The notes beneath the pieces are model-generated. The model did not search any database. It had not been told where the DNA came from and saw only the letters and a list, made by a program, of their open reading frames with translations. 64,000 nt of DNA, taken from contig JAWNZC010000102.1 in assembly GCA_035771165.1 (NCBI GenBank), positions 2,806,001-2,870,000 of the forward strand, read 5' to 3'. The stretch is from Paragorgia papillata (Eukaryota > Cnidaria > Anthozoa > Scleralcyonacea > Coralliidae). The number at the start of each line of letters is the position of its first letter. Positions within the stretch are counted from its first letter, which is position 1. Position numbers and translations under genes: made by a program. Positions 10,701-19,113 of this stretch are shown one piece after another.

Positions 10701-13700
10701 GATAATAAATAATTATAATTTCCAATGTCTGACATTAGAGAATTAGTGCAAAATTAACCACTCCAAAATACCAACTCTTTGAGATGACTGACAGCCCTTA
10801 GTTGTGGCAGGCCTGGAGTTGATGATGCAGCTTAACCAAATTCTTACATTCTATTTAGCATTGACCATAGTAGAATAGACTGGCTTAGTGGCTAGCAGTA
10901 TTTGAGTAAGTTATTATTATTACAGTAAAAAGCGCACCTCTTCATAATAATGAGTTGTGATGCTAATTCATTGGGTATTTTAGCTGAGGTTCCAATATTT
11001 CGCAACATATCATCAGCTTCTCCAACAGTTCCCATTATCAATGTTTCAATTCTTAATAAAAAAGAACCATCCAGGTTTAATAAATTTAAATATTTGATTT
11101 CTAAACCAATACTATAATTATGTTGCAGTGTTTTAAAAATAATTTTAGAAATTAAGCTCTTCCAAACAAAGAGCTAACTTTTAGACAAACAATATTAATA
11201 CTGACATACACTGTATAAATAATTCAAAACAGTTTTTACACAATGAAGTTTTATATACAGGGCATGTTGTACAGTGCCATACATAAAATATATTTGAAAA
11301 TCATTTTGCTCATCTACGAACAAGATTGCTCCTCAACCTCTCCTCCTCAGCAGCGTCAGGGACTGTTTCTCTGGCACTTCCAGGGGGGAGTGGTTGAGGG
11401 GAGGTCTGGTTCACTGACTTAGTGAACCTCAGACTGAGATTGGCTGTGGAACCTTCTGATAACCAATTAGAAGTTCTAATTCTAATAAATAGGGTCTCTC
11501 AGTTGGCTAGGGTGTTCACTAACAACTGTCAGTTTCTGATAACCAATTAGAAGTTCTAATTCTAATAAATAGGGCCTCTCAGTTGGCCAGGGTCTTCACT
11601 AACAACTGTCAGTTTCTGATAACCAATTAGAAGTTCTAATTCTAATAAATAGGGTCTCTCAGTTGGCCAGGGTGTTCACTAACAACTGTCAGTTTGTGAT
11701 AACCAATTAGAAGTTCTAATTCTAATAAATAGGGCCTCTCAGTTGGCCAGGGTGTTCACTAACAACTGTCAGTTTGTGATAACCAATTAGAAGTTCTAAT
11801 TCTAATAAATAGGGCCTCTCAGTTGGCCAGGGTCTTCACTAACAACTGTCAGTTTGTGATAACCAATTAGAAGTTCTAATTCTAATAAATAGGGCCTCTC
11901 AGTTGGCCAGGGTGTTCACTAACAACTGTCAGTTTGTTATAACCAATTAGAAGTTCTAATTCTAATAAATAGGGCCTCTCAGTTGGCCAGGGTCTTCACT
12001 AACAACTGTCAGTTTCTGATAACCAATTAGAAGTTCTAATTCTAATAAATAGGATCTCTCAGTTGGCTAGGGTGTTCACTAACAACTGTCAGTTTGTGAT
12101 AACCATTTAGAAGTGCTAATTCTAATAAATAGGATCTCTCAGTTGGCTAGGGTGTTCACTAACAACTGTCAGTTTGTGATAACCATTTAGAAGTTCTAAT
12201 TCTAATAAATAGGGCCTCTCAGTTGGCTAGGGTCTTCACTAACAACTGTCAATTTCTGATAACCAATTAGAAGTTCTAATTCTAATAAATAGGGCCTCTC
12301 AGTTGGCCAGGGTGTTCACTAACAACTGTCAGTTTGTTCACAAAGATTTTACCTTTGATATGATGACAATTTTTTTTTTAAACGATCTCGTTCATCTTCG
12401 GCTTGTTTACTTTGCCTTAAATTTTCATTTAAAAAACTGACTTGTTTCTATAGGAAAGCAAAATTAAAACTAAGTTATATAATTAATACATGTATTGCTA
12501 TAGAAAATATTGGTTAGACAGTGTAGTCTTGAGAAAGATTGTTGATGGTAGTGCACTATCCTATACTGTGAGATGAGCAACATTCACATGCACAGAGATA
12601 AGATTATAGTAACCTTATGAGCCTCTTTTATTTCCTGTTCCCTTTCTAATTTTCGTTTAACTTCTCCCAAGCTTATTTCTTTTACATTAACATCCAGATG
12701 CAATCCAGCACATTCCCTTTTAAGTTGTTTGATTTCTTCATCTATGAAGAATTAAGAAGAATATATATTTGGCCATAAAACATGTATTTATAGCAGCTCC
12801 ATTATTTCACTGCTTATATTTTTTGGGGAACAAACTACATTACGCAAAGTTCCCAAAGTAATGACCCCCAGAAAGTAACAGTAAAATTTGACAGTTCTTA
12901 GTAAATTCCAATAATAGCAACCACCCTGAAGTAGTGACCCCCTGAAGTAGCCCTGAAGTAGTGACCCCCTGAAGTAGTGACCCCCTGAAGTAGCCCTGAA
13001 GTAGTGACCCCCTGAAGTAGTGACCCCCTGAAGTAGTGACCCCCTGAAGTAGTGACCCCCTGAAGTAGTGACCCCCTGAAGTAGTGACCCCCTGAAGTAG
13101 CCCTGAAGTAGTGACCCCCTGAAGTAGTGACCCCCTGAAGTAGTGACCCCCTGAAGTAGTGACCCCCTGAAGTAGTGACCCCCTGAAGTAGCGACCCCCT
13201 GAAGTAGTGACCCCCTGAAGTAGTGACCCCCTGAAGTATTGACCCCCAAAAGTAATTACTAATTTGATAGTAATCTGCATCTTTTATGTAAGAGATAGAG
13301 CATGTACCAGTGTAAAATATAACGATTTTAACACCCTTAAAGTAACAACCTCCCTAAAGTAGTGACCTCTAAAGGCTGTTAATTCTGAAAGTAATGCAGG
13401 TCGTTACTTTAGTAAACTTTACAGTAGTGACATTTCAATTTGAGCCTTTCAAGATGAGCATAGATCAAAGTCTAAAAATAAAAACTCGCCTTTTTCATTT
13501 GTTATTGCCATTTGTTTCCTTAAATTATTCTGTGGGAAAACAAAGAAAGATAATATAAGCAGTGGCAGATCAAGGGGAGAGCACGTTGGGCAAGTGCAAA
13601 AAGACATGGTGCTTTTGGGGGCCCCTGCAGATTTTTGGGGCCCTTTGGGGTTTTTTAAGGCCCCATGCATTTTTGGGACCACAATGCACATTTTTGAGGC

Positions 13701-14619
13701 GACATATCACATGTGGCAGGGCACAGAGTCCCCACATTTTAATATAATTCTCATTCAATCAAATCAATTAACTTTATGATGTTTACTTGCACATTTTACT
13801 TGCAAACAAATCATTGTTTGTAAATATCTTAGAAATAGAACCAGAGATAAACACAAACATTTTTACAAGATAGCTATTCACAGCTGACAACTGGTTGCTT
13901 AATTATATTCACAGCTGACAACTGGTTGCTATTCACATTTTTTAGGGATTTCCCCCAACTTTGCTAGGCTCTTTCTGACTTCCAGGGGGGGGGCAGATGT
14001 GAGACAGCTACTAATGCACCAGGGTCCTGCTCATGCTTTATCTAGCCCTGATAATAATTACATACATTACTAGCCTGAGTAAAGAGCCGCCACTTCTTGC
14101 TCACTCGGCCCTGAGCGAGAAGTGGCAGCTGTTTACTCAGGCTAATACATTACTTAACTTAATGAGATAAAATAATGTTATGTTGTAGAGTACATACCTT
14201 GATGGTTGTCAAATCTTCATCTATCTTTGGACTTTCCTGAAGGTCACTAAAAAATAACTTGATACTGCTGTTACACTTCCGTCGACAAGTAGGACATGTT
14301 TTACGTTCTGCAAACCATGTGCCAAGGCTAAAAAAATATATTAATAAAAAAAAACATGATTCAGTTTGTACACGAAATTGTGCGAAGGTTTACAGTAGTG
14401 TTATATAATACAGTTTAGGCAAATTCCCATACCAGGTATTGTGATAGACATGGCCACCTTAGTAATTGTTAAAGAAAACACAACATAAAAAGGAATTGAC
14501 AACAAATAATTATTATTATAAAATTAATGTTTATTAATTTGGTAGTAAAGGATACATGGACAAACTACTAAATCCGTTGATAGTAAATCCCTGCAAATAG
14601 TACACTCTGAACGAAACAT
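7735..14619 (-). CDS. TRAIP: TRAIP-type RING E3 ubiquitin ligase, complete, 11 exons
   Basis: Nuclear E3 ligase; animal TRAIP ubiquitinates replisome components at stalled or converged forks and at crosslinks. Exons in transcript order: 14556-14619, 14433-14457, 14198-14327, 13490-13529, 12614-12741, 12353-12447, 10938-11051, 10418-10505, 10068-10157, 8953-9041 and 7735-8017 (stop 7735-7737). The summed 1146 nt keep one frame, giving 381 residues against 469 in human. The RING-H2 finger has C6, C9, C22, H24, H27, C30, C41 and C44. A long charged coiled coil follows (about 70-275), including a segment resembling the TRAIP region IELLLQSQRPEVEEMIRDMG (here IETLIMGTVGEADDMLRNIG) and SLKKKLDKLQ. 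The C-terminal part has the TRAIP-like GYNGLGG (338-344) followed by a basic stretch. The ATG at 14617-14619 is chosen because it places the first RING cysteine at residue 6, as in the family; an in-frame ATG at 14683-14685 exists upstream. Exon 2 is a 25-nt microexon. The intron after exon 4 uses a GC donor. No clear C-terminal PIP box is seen. Confidence 0.9.
8370..8572 (+). repeat. Left arm of inverted repeat pair flanking TRAIP exon 10
   Basis: A stretch of about 205 bp rich in AACCTGTTAACA-type motifs. It aligns in inverted orientation with 9138-9345; shared blocks include CAAACACATGACAGTGACA, CATTCAACAAGCT and ACCTGTTAACAA. It lies in the TRAIP intron 8018-8952. Confidence 0.75.
9138..9345 (-). 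repeat. Right arm of inverted repeat pair flanking TRAIP exon 10
   Basis: Inverted counterpart of 8370-8572, in the intron 9042-10067. Adjacent to it, about 9345-9410, a unit with CAGCATTGCTGTAATCCTGT is duplicated. The pair encloses about 565 bp containing the 89-nt exon at 8953-9041. Confidence 0.75.
9617..10009. mobile_element. MITE-like element with TIRs in TRAIP intron
   Basis: The ends are CAGGGCTTTCAGAAT on the left and, on the opposite strand from the right end, CAGGGCTTTCAAAAT. Both sides are flanked by CATATT (9611-9616 and 10010-10015), a likely target-site duplication. The 393-bp interior has no meaningful reading frame. The CAGGG start is common in hAT-type elements, but the visible duplication is 6 bp rather than a clean 8 bp. 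Confidence 0.65.
10510..10776. repeat. Tandem duplication of about 130-137 bp in TRAIP intron
   Basis: Copies start at 10510 and 10647 and are nearly identical over about 130 bp. The main difference is that the first has an extra AGTAAGTGA-like insert. The first copy begins next to the exon at 10418-10505. The high identity suggests a recent event. Confidence 0.85.
11461..12340. repeat. 80-bp minisatellite, 11 copies, in TRAIP intron
   Basis: Units starting AACCAATTAGAAGTTCTAAT recur at exactly 80-bp spacing from 11461 to 12261. Divergence is a few percent, limited to positions such as GGGTCT/GGGCCT/GGATCT and GTCTTCACT/GTGTTCACT. The array ends about 12 bp before the 5' splice site of the exon 12353-12447 (minus strand). 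It has no open frame of note. Confidence 0.95.
12921..13245. repeat. 16-bp minisatellite in the GC-donor intron of TRAIP
   Basis: The unit GAAGTAGTGACCCCCT (16 bp) is repeated about 18 times, with 11-bp variants GAAGTAGCCCT interspersed. Because 16 is not a multiple of three and the unit lacks minus-strand stops in some phases, two overlapping minus-strand open frames of about 150 codons run through it. They encode only a periodic glycine/serine/leucine pattern and are artefacts of the repeat. More diverged relatives (CTAAAGTAGTGACC) continue to about 13430. Confidence 0.9.
13870..13935. repeat. Short direct duplication in TRAIP intron 3
   Basis: ATTCACAGCTGACAACTGG plus TTGCT occurs twice about 33 bp apart. 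The surrounding intron (13530-14197) also has a G/C-homopolymer-rich patch around 13610-13680. No gene is seen. Confidence 0.6.
14071..14144. repeat. Perfectly ended hairpin, about 74 bp, in TRAIP intron
   Basis: The ends TAGCCTGAGTAAA and TTTACTCAGGCTA are perfect inverted copies. The arms continue with GCCGCCACTTCTTGCTC against GAGCGAGAAGTGGCAGC. It looks like a very small foldback element; related pieces occur near 14945-15078 and 15250-15282. Confidence 0.7.
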
Positions 14620-14697
14620 ATTATTAATACTTGTCACATTTTCTGAAGGACTAAAATGTATAAAATACGCCAAATACAACAACATAATGTCCTTTCA

Positions 14698-14716
14698 CTT
14701 TGGCCGCCATTTTGAA
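14698..14716 (-). promoter_or_regulatory. YY1-type core promoter element upstream of TRAIP
   Basis: The minus strand carries AAAATGGCGGCC, matching the YY1 initiator-type motif AANATGGCGGC common just downstream of start sites of metazoan housekeeping genes. It is about 80-95 bp upstream of the chosen TRAIP ATG. No TATA box is obvious here. Confidence 0.4.
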
Positions 14717-14944
14717 ACTATAGCGCGGGAAGAGACTGGGACAGCGCACTTTACTTTTGGTTAGACAAACGCTGTCCAAAGTACTGCTGGCGTAGTTAAA
14801 GAAGAGAAAATTGTAATTGGTCGATTTTGACAGCTGGCCGTCCATGTTACAGTATCTTGGTTTACGCGTTCGGGAGGGAAATTTAAAAACCCTTGGCAGC
14901 AGAGTCATTACCGCAAAGAAGAGATGGAAGCAAGCTGTTAGGCC

Positions 14945-15078
14945 CCGTTCACACTAGCCTGAGTTACTACTAGCCACACTCTTTTATACTTTTATCCTGT
15001 TTTAGCCACACTCTCACACCCCGTTCACACTAGCCTGAGTTACTACTAGCCACACTCGTTCACACTAGCCACACTCTT
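14945..15078. repeat. Direct repeats upstream of TRAIP
   Basis: A unit of about 37 bp containing CACTAGCCTGAGTTACTACT occurs at 14945-14982 and 15021-15057. A partial third copy (GTTCACACTAGCCACACTC) follows at 15058-15078. It shares TAGCCTGAGT with the hairpin at 14071-14144. Confidence 0.7.
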
Positions 15079-15278
15079 TTATCGTTGCCTCTGCCAGAAA
15101 TTTCAAACGCTAATTTTCTATTTAGGAACACTATTATATTAGAATTGTATTTAAATATTATATTATAGGACATTTTGTAAATTCTTAACACAACGCAATG
15201 TAATTCAGCTTTTGGCTGCAATATTGTCTTTTTAATAAAACTATTATTAAACAGCCGCCACTTCTCGCTCGCTTGGCC

Positions 15279-15382
15279 CCTGTGATTTTTGAGATGGTGG
15301 TGGTGATCGTGATGTTTGCGATTTTTGAGATGGTGGTGATGATGGTGATGTTTGAGATGGCCGTGATAATCGTGATGGCATA
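15279..15382. repeat. Triplet-rich minisatellite (GATGGT/GATGTTTG)
   Basis: Imperfect repetition of GATGGTGGTGATGATGG-type sequence. On the minus strand it gives His-rich or Ser/Pro/Gln-rich translations depending on frame. No family features; probably a simple repeat rather than an exon. Confidence 0.6.
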
Positions 15383-15404
15383 ATAACACAAAAATAATGC
15401 CACA

Positions 15405-15960
15405 ATACATCATTTGAATCGTTTTTACCGCTACTATTCAAATTTTGGGTTTTCAGGTCTTGTCAGGCAAACCATTTTGCAAATTATGCTAATTTATGCT
15501 AATTATTATTAAACATATTATTATAATCTAACAAAATGTTAAATATTTACCCAGAAATGACTTTACCACCAAACTTTGGGCAAGTAGAATGAAAAGCAGC
15601 ATTTCACAAATTCAAATCGAAAAAACTAAAGCAATATAATAAAACGCAAATATTATATTGATTTTTTAAGATTTTCCATTGTGACACCCCCCCACCCGCC
15701 CCCCCCCCCCCATGGTGCGCCCGCGCGCATTATTTTTGAAATTTACAAATTAAAACAGAATTATACAAGAACATACGACCATAATACATCAGAAAGATCG
15801 TTTTTAAGTCAGCTATTCAGATTTTCGGTTATTTTGCGTGATATTTACTCTTGTTTGCCATTACACGCCGACAACTCTAGGCAAATTTTGTTCGATAATT
15901 GCCTGATCGGCCGAGATGGTTTTCGTCAAATTTTACCAAATTATTGCTAATCTACGAAAT
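15405..15960. repeat. Two diverged direct copies of an unidentified segment
   Basis: Segments near 15405-15480 and 15783-15880 align loosely: both carry AATACATCA, then ATCGTTTTTA, then CTATTCA and ATTTT(G/C)GG. In minus-strand translation both give a KND-x-x-DVLW pattern, but each frame is soon stopped or becomes repetitive. A C/G-rich stretch (15683-15728) lies between them. They may be old duplicated pieces of a mobile element or gene; I do not recognise them. Confidence 0.35.
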
Positions 15961-15989
15961 AATTACAACAAACAAATGCTTATACTTAC

Positions 15990-16052
15990 TTTGGAGTTGT
16001 TAGAGCCTACATTTTCGTTGGTTTCGCTTATATATTGACAAATAAAAGCCAT
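15990..16052 (-). pseudogene. Doubtful orphan first coding exon
   Basis: On the minus strand an ATG (16050-16052) opens 21 codons (MAFICQYISETNENVGSNNSK) that end exactly at a strong donor, AAA|GTAAGT. A possible acceptor and short second exon (about 15556-15625) would add about 20 residues and then stop. No domain is recognisable and the downstream space before the TRAIP promoter is small. It may be a short gene, a decayed gene or chance. Confidence 0.2.
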
Positions 16053-16337
16053 TTCTTCTTGTCGATATATGCCCACGGGAAATTCACAACCCGGAATTCA
16101 GGTCAGAGATCGGGTAATACTTCATGGCATATCGTTATAAAGGTTTCATTTTAAAAAGGGATCATTCAGGTCATTTTAAACTCAAGCTAGGGGGGTAATT
16201 TTGGTCAAAACCTCGCAGGTTCACAACAAATCGAAAGTGATCAGTCACTGTTGAATTTTGCCAAAATGCAAAAAGTGAGGAGACTCGTAAACTTGTAGCA
16301 ATGTTATCTCATTACGAATCAGTGGTTACTTTATAGT

Positions 16338-17219
16338 CAGGGGCGCCAGAGCCACAGGGGCAGCTGCCCCCTTGCCCTCATAGCGTGGGGGCAGCACGGG
16401 GGCAACCAATTGCCCTTTCACACAAGAGGAATGTTTTCTACAGGAATTGCCATTTCTATTATCGTATTAAATGAATTTTGTATTTAAATACCTCAAATGT
16501 CTCACAAGCTAACTTATTACTGCAGACCATGCAGAAGCAGCAAACTAATATTGCCTTAGGTTAGCTGTGTCCAACCTCGTTCTCAGGGCGTTTTTGAGAT
16601 TTGGAGGGTGGGAAAAAGCCCTGGCATTGGCTAGTCACAGCACCCAAAAATACTGCATGGGTGTAATAAATTAGCAATTTAGTTTAGTATGCAAAATCAT
16701 GTTGAGTAATGCAGCCCTGTGGGAGAAGTTCATTGTAACGGCAGTCCTATTCAGTCCTGTTGGCGGTCCTGTTGGCAGTCCCGTTTTTTATGCATAAATA
16801 TATTTCACGAGGAATGTTTAAGAAAGGCAAGCAACCAATGAAAATGCTGAATCCAACAGCCGATGCCAGAACCTTTTCCCACCTTACCAATTTCAAAAAG
16901 GCCCTGGGCACAAGATACAGCTGAACCTCATTCTGACTTTTTTCACTTGGCAGGTGTTTTCTGATTCATTAAAGTTTCCATGTTTTCTTAAATGTAAGTA
17001 GGGATGTAGCATCAATATGTACAATTCAGTCGTTGAATTTTCTTTCTCAATACATATTGTCAATCATTCATTATATTATACCGTTATGCGTTTTGGTTAT
17101 TTTATGCCATAGAGCAAAATTGGTGAACATTATTTCCCACGTGTAAAAATTAATGCTGATAAAAAGTGCCCTTTTTATATGGCTGCCCCCACCACCTTAA
17201 GTAGCTTCTGGTGCCCCTG
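16338..17219. mobile_element. hAT-like non-autonomous DNA transposon
   Basis: The termini are CAGGGGCGCCAGA on the left and, inverted, CAGGGGCACCAGA on the right. The flanking 8-mers TTTATAGT (16330-16337) and TCTATAGA (17220-17227) match at 6 of 8 positions, as expected for an ageing 8-bp hAT target duplication. The 882-bp interior has no transposase frame, so it depends on an autonomous relative. Subterminal GGGGCAGCTGCCCC and GGCTGCCCCC add inverted character. Confidence 0.75.
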
Positions 17220-19113
17220 TCTATAGAGCGTTTTCATCTGACGTCACGGTGGACATATTGGTGTACCAAAACAATGAAATGGCGGCCATATTGGTGTACG
17301 GTATGGGAATTAGCTCTTTCTTATTCAAATATTTTGTATTGTTTCACCACCCCAATGGGGCCACCGATCACGTGTCTATTGTTGGTATGCTATGCAATGA
17401 ACTAGAATAAAGTTATTTTAGCCAAATAGTTTTTGTGCATTTGTCAAATACATTCTTCAAATTGGAGCATTTTTTAATTGAATATAGTAAATATTTCATA
17501 ACTTTTGAACCATTAGCCTAAATTGAATATTTTAGTTCATTGCATAGACCTACCATAAGACAGTATGTCCACAAAGTTTGCATACAGATAGATAAAATAG
17601 TCAAGTCCTTATGACTGCTGCAAGTTAAGGTGGTAATGCGTGGTATGACCCGCACTGGGAACTTAAAATCCAGCAGTCATAAGTACTTATAATTACCCCA
17701 TTATAAACATAAAGACTTGCCGTTTCATACTCCCCACATAGCCTGTCACTGACATTTGACTATTGTACAACATGTTAATTTAGCTCGTGGACTTCACTGG
17801 ACTACGACAGGTTTTGCACATTGTTGCTTGATCATGAAGCTAGTTTTGTTTTCTTAGAAGAAAATTTCATTTCTGTTCAGCAATGCTCAGCCTTCTCAGT
17901 TTACAAAGCTCGATTAGACTGCTGAAATTATCGAGGAAATTATACATGTAAACATGTTGGCCATATAAATTGCCTTGAAATTGTCCGAAGACTATTAAGA
18001 GATTTTCAAAAACTTATCATCATTCCAACAACGTCTAATATAGTACATCACATTTAAAAATTGACAACGATTGATACTTAAAATACTTACAAAGTTTGTA
18101 AAAACTTCTATTCGTGAAATAAATATCTCCCTCCTTCACTCCTTGAATAATCTCAACATTGACTTACATGAAGTACTTGGTTTAAAATTTTGGCGCACAA
18201 ACATGTCTTTTTATCGCGGGCGGGTCTATTTGATTAGCGAGAGAGTTTTGCAACGAGTGGATGTGTTTCATGGCTCTCATGGAACTGCTTCCGAGCACTT
18301 CTCAGTTTCCACATTGTCGTGTTCTAGCTGGTGAGGACATCATAAAGACCAATGATACCGATCTCCTGATCTTGTAAAAGAACTTACAGATCCTCTGGCT
18401 TCAAGCTAATGGGGGAGGCTGTCACGACAGGAAACGAGGAGCGTCCGCCATGTTGTAAAACATAAATTTGTCCCTAGCTCAATAAGTGTCGAAGACAAGG
18501 AATTTTTAAAACTTAAAAACATAAGTGTGCCTGTGTAATCTCTCGCTTAGGTTATATTTCGGTTTCCCTTTTGAACTTCCTGTTTGAGTTAGGTGTAATT
18601 CCCCTTGTTATTAAAATTGGGCTACGGCTCACGCCATTTTTATTGTAGAGTACTTATACTTTATATATTAAATTATTTTTCCGGAGCAAACTTACTGTCA
18701 AAATGATCGGCAGACTGTCAGTAACATCATTAGATAAAAATAATCTTCACTAACGTCACATAAACGGTTTGATAAGACGCTTTCCAAACCGGCCAAAAGC
18801 CGTATAAATTAAGACGAGTCAGTTTTCAGACGGCACCACAGGCAGCCCAAACTTCTACTCCGCCATTAGATTACGATTGTGCGGGTTGACAGCATAAGCT
18901 ATGACGGTTCAATATAAACTTAAAATTTAATCTAAAATCTGTACTTATACATATCTAAAATCGCAGAAATATGGCTTGTAATTATACTGAAATAAACAAA
19001 ATACGCTTATATTGTTGTTATTTGAGCGAGAGTTGCAATATATATTATAACGCAATTGATATGATTGCCGTGACACGCCGTACTTTCTATGTATAAACTA
19101 ACACAAGGATATC
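17220..19113. other. Gene-poor region between the hAT-like element and the satellite
   Basis: No gene is recognised. It contains a GCGTTTTCATCTGACGTCAC sequence with two nearby copies of CATATTGGTGTAC (17248-17300), a hairpin with inverted CTTATGACTGCTG arms (about 17608-17690), and an ATGGCGG-type site on the minus strand near 18448. An 87-codon plus-strand frame at 18071-18334 has no family resemblance. AT-rich sequence continues up to the satellite border. Confidence 0.5.

Noticed and set aside
12788..13280. Two overlapping minus-strand frames of about 150 codons
   Set aside because: They are translations of the 16-bp minisatellite within a TRAIP intron, open in more than one frame and without family features.
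14683..14685. Upstream in-frame ATG for TRAIP
   Set aside because: It would add 22 residues that do not resemble the family. The downstream ATG (14617-14619) gives the usual distance to the first RING cysteine. It remains possible if transcription starts upstream of it.
15060..15441. His-rich and Ser/Pro/Gln-rich minus-strand frames
   Set aside because: Their composition comes from a GATGGT-type simple repeat; three overlapping frames are equally open.
18071..18334. 87-codon plus-strand frame
   Set aside because: No recognisable motif, no splice or promoter support, AT-rich surroundings.
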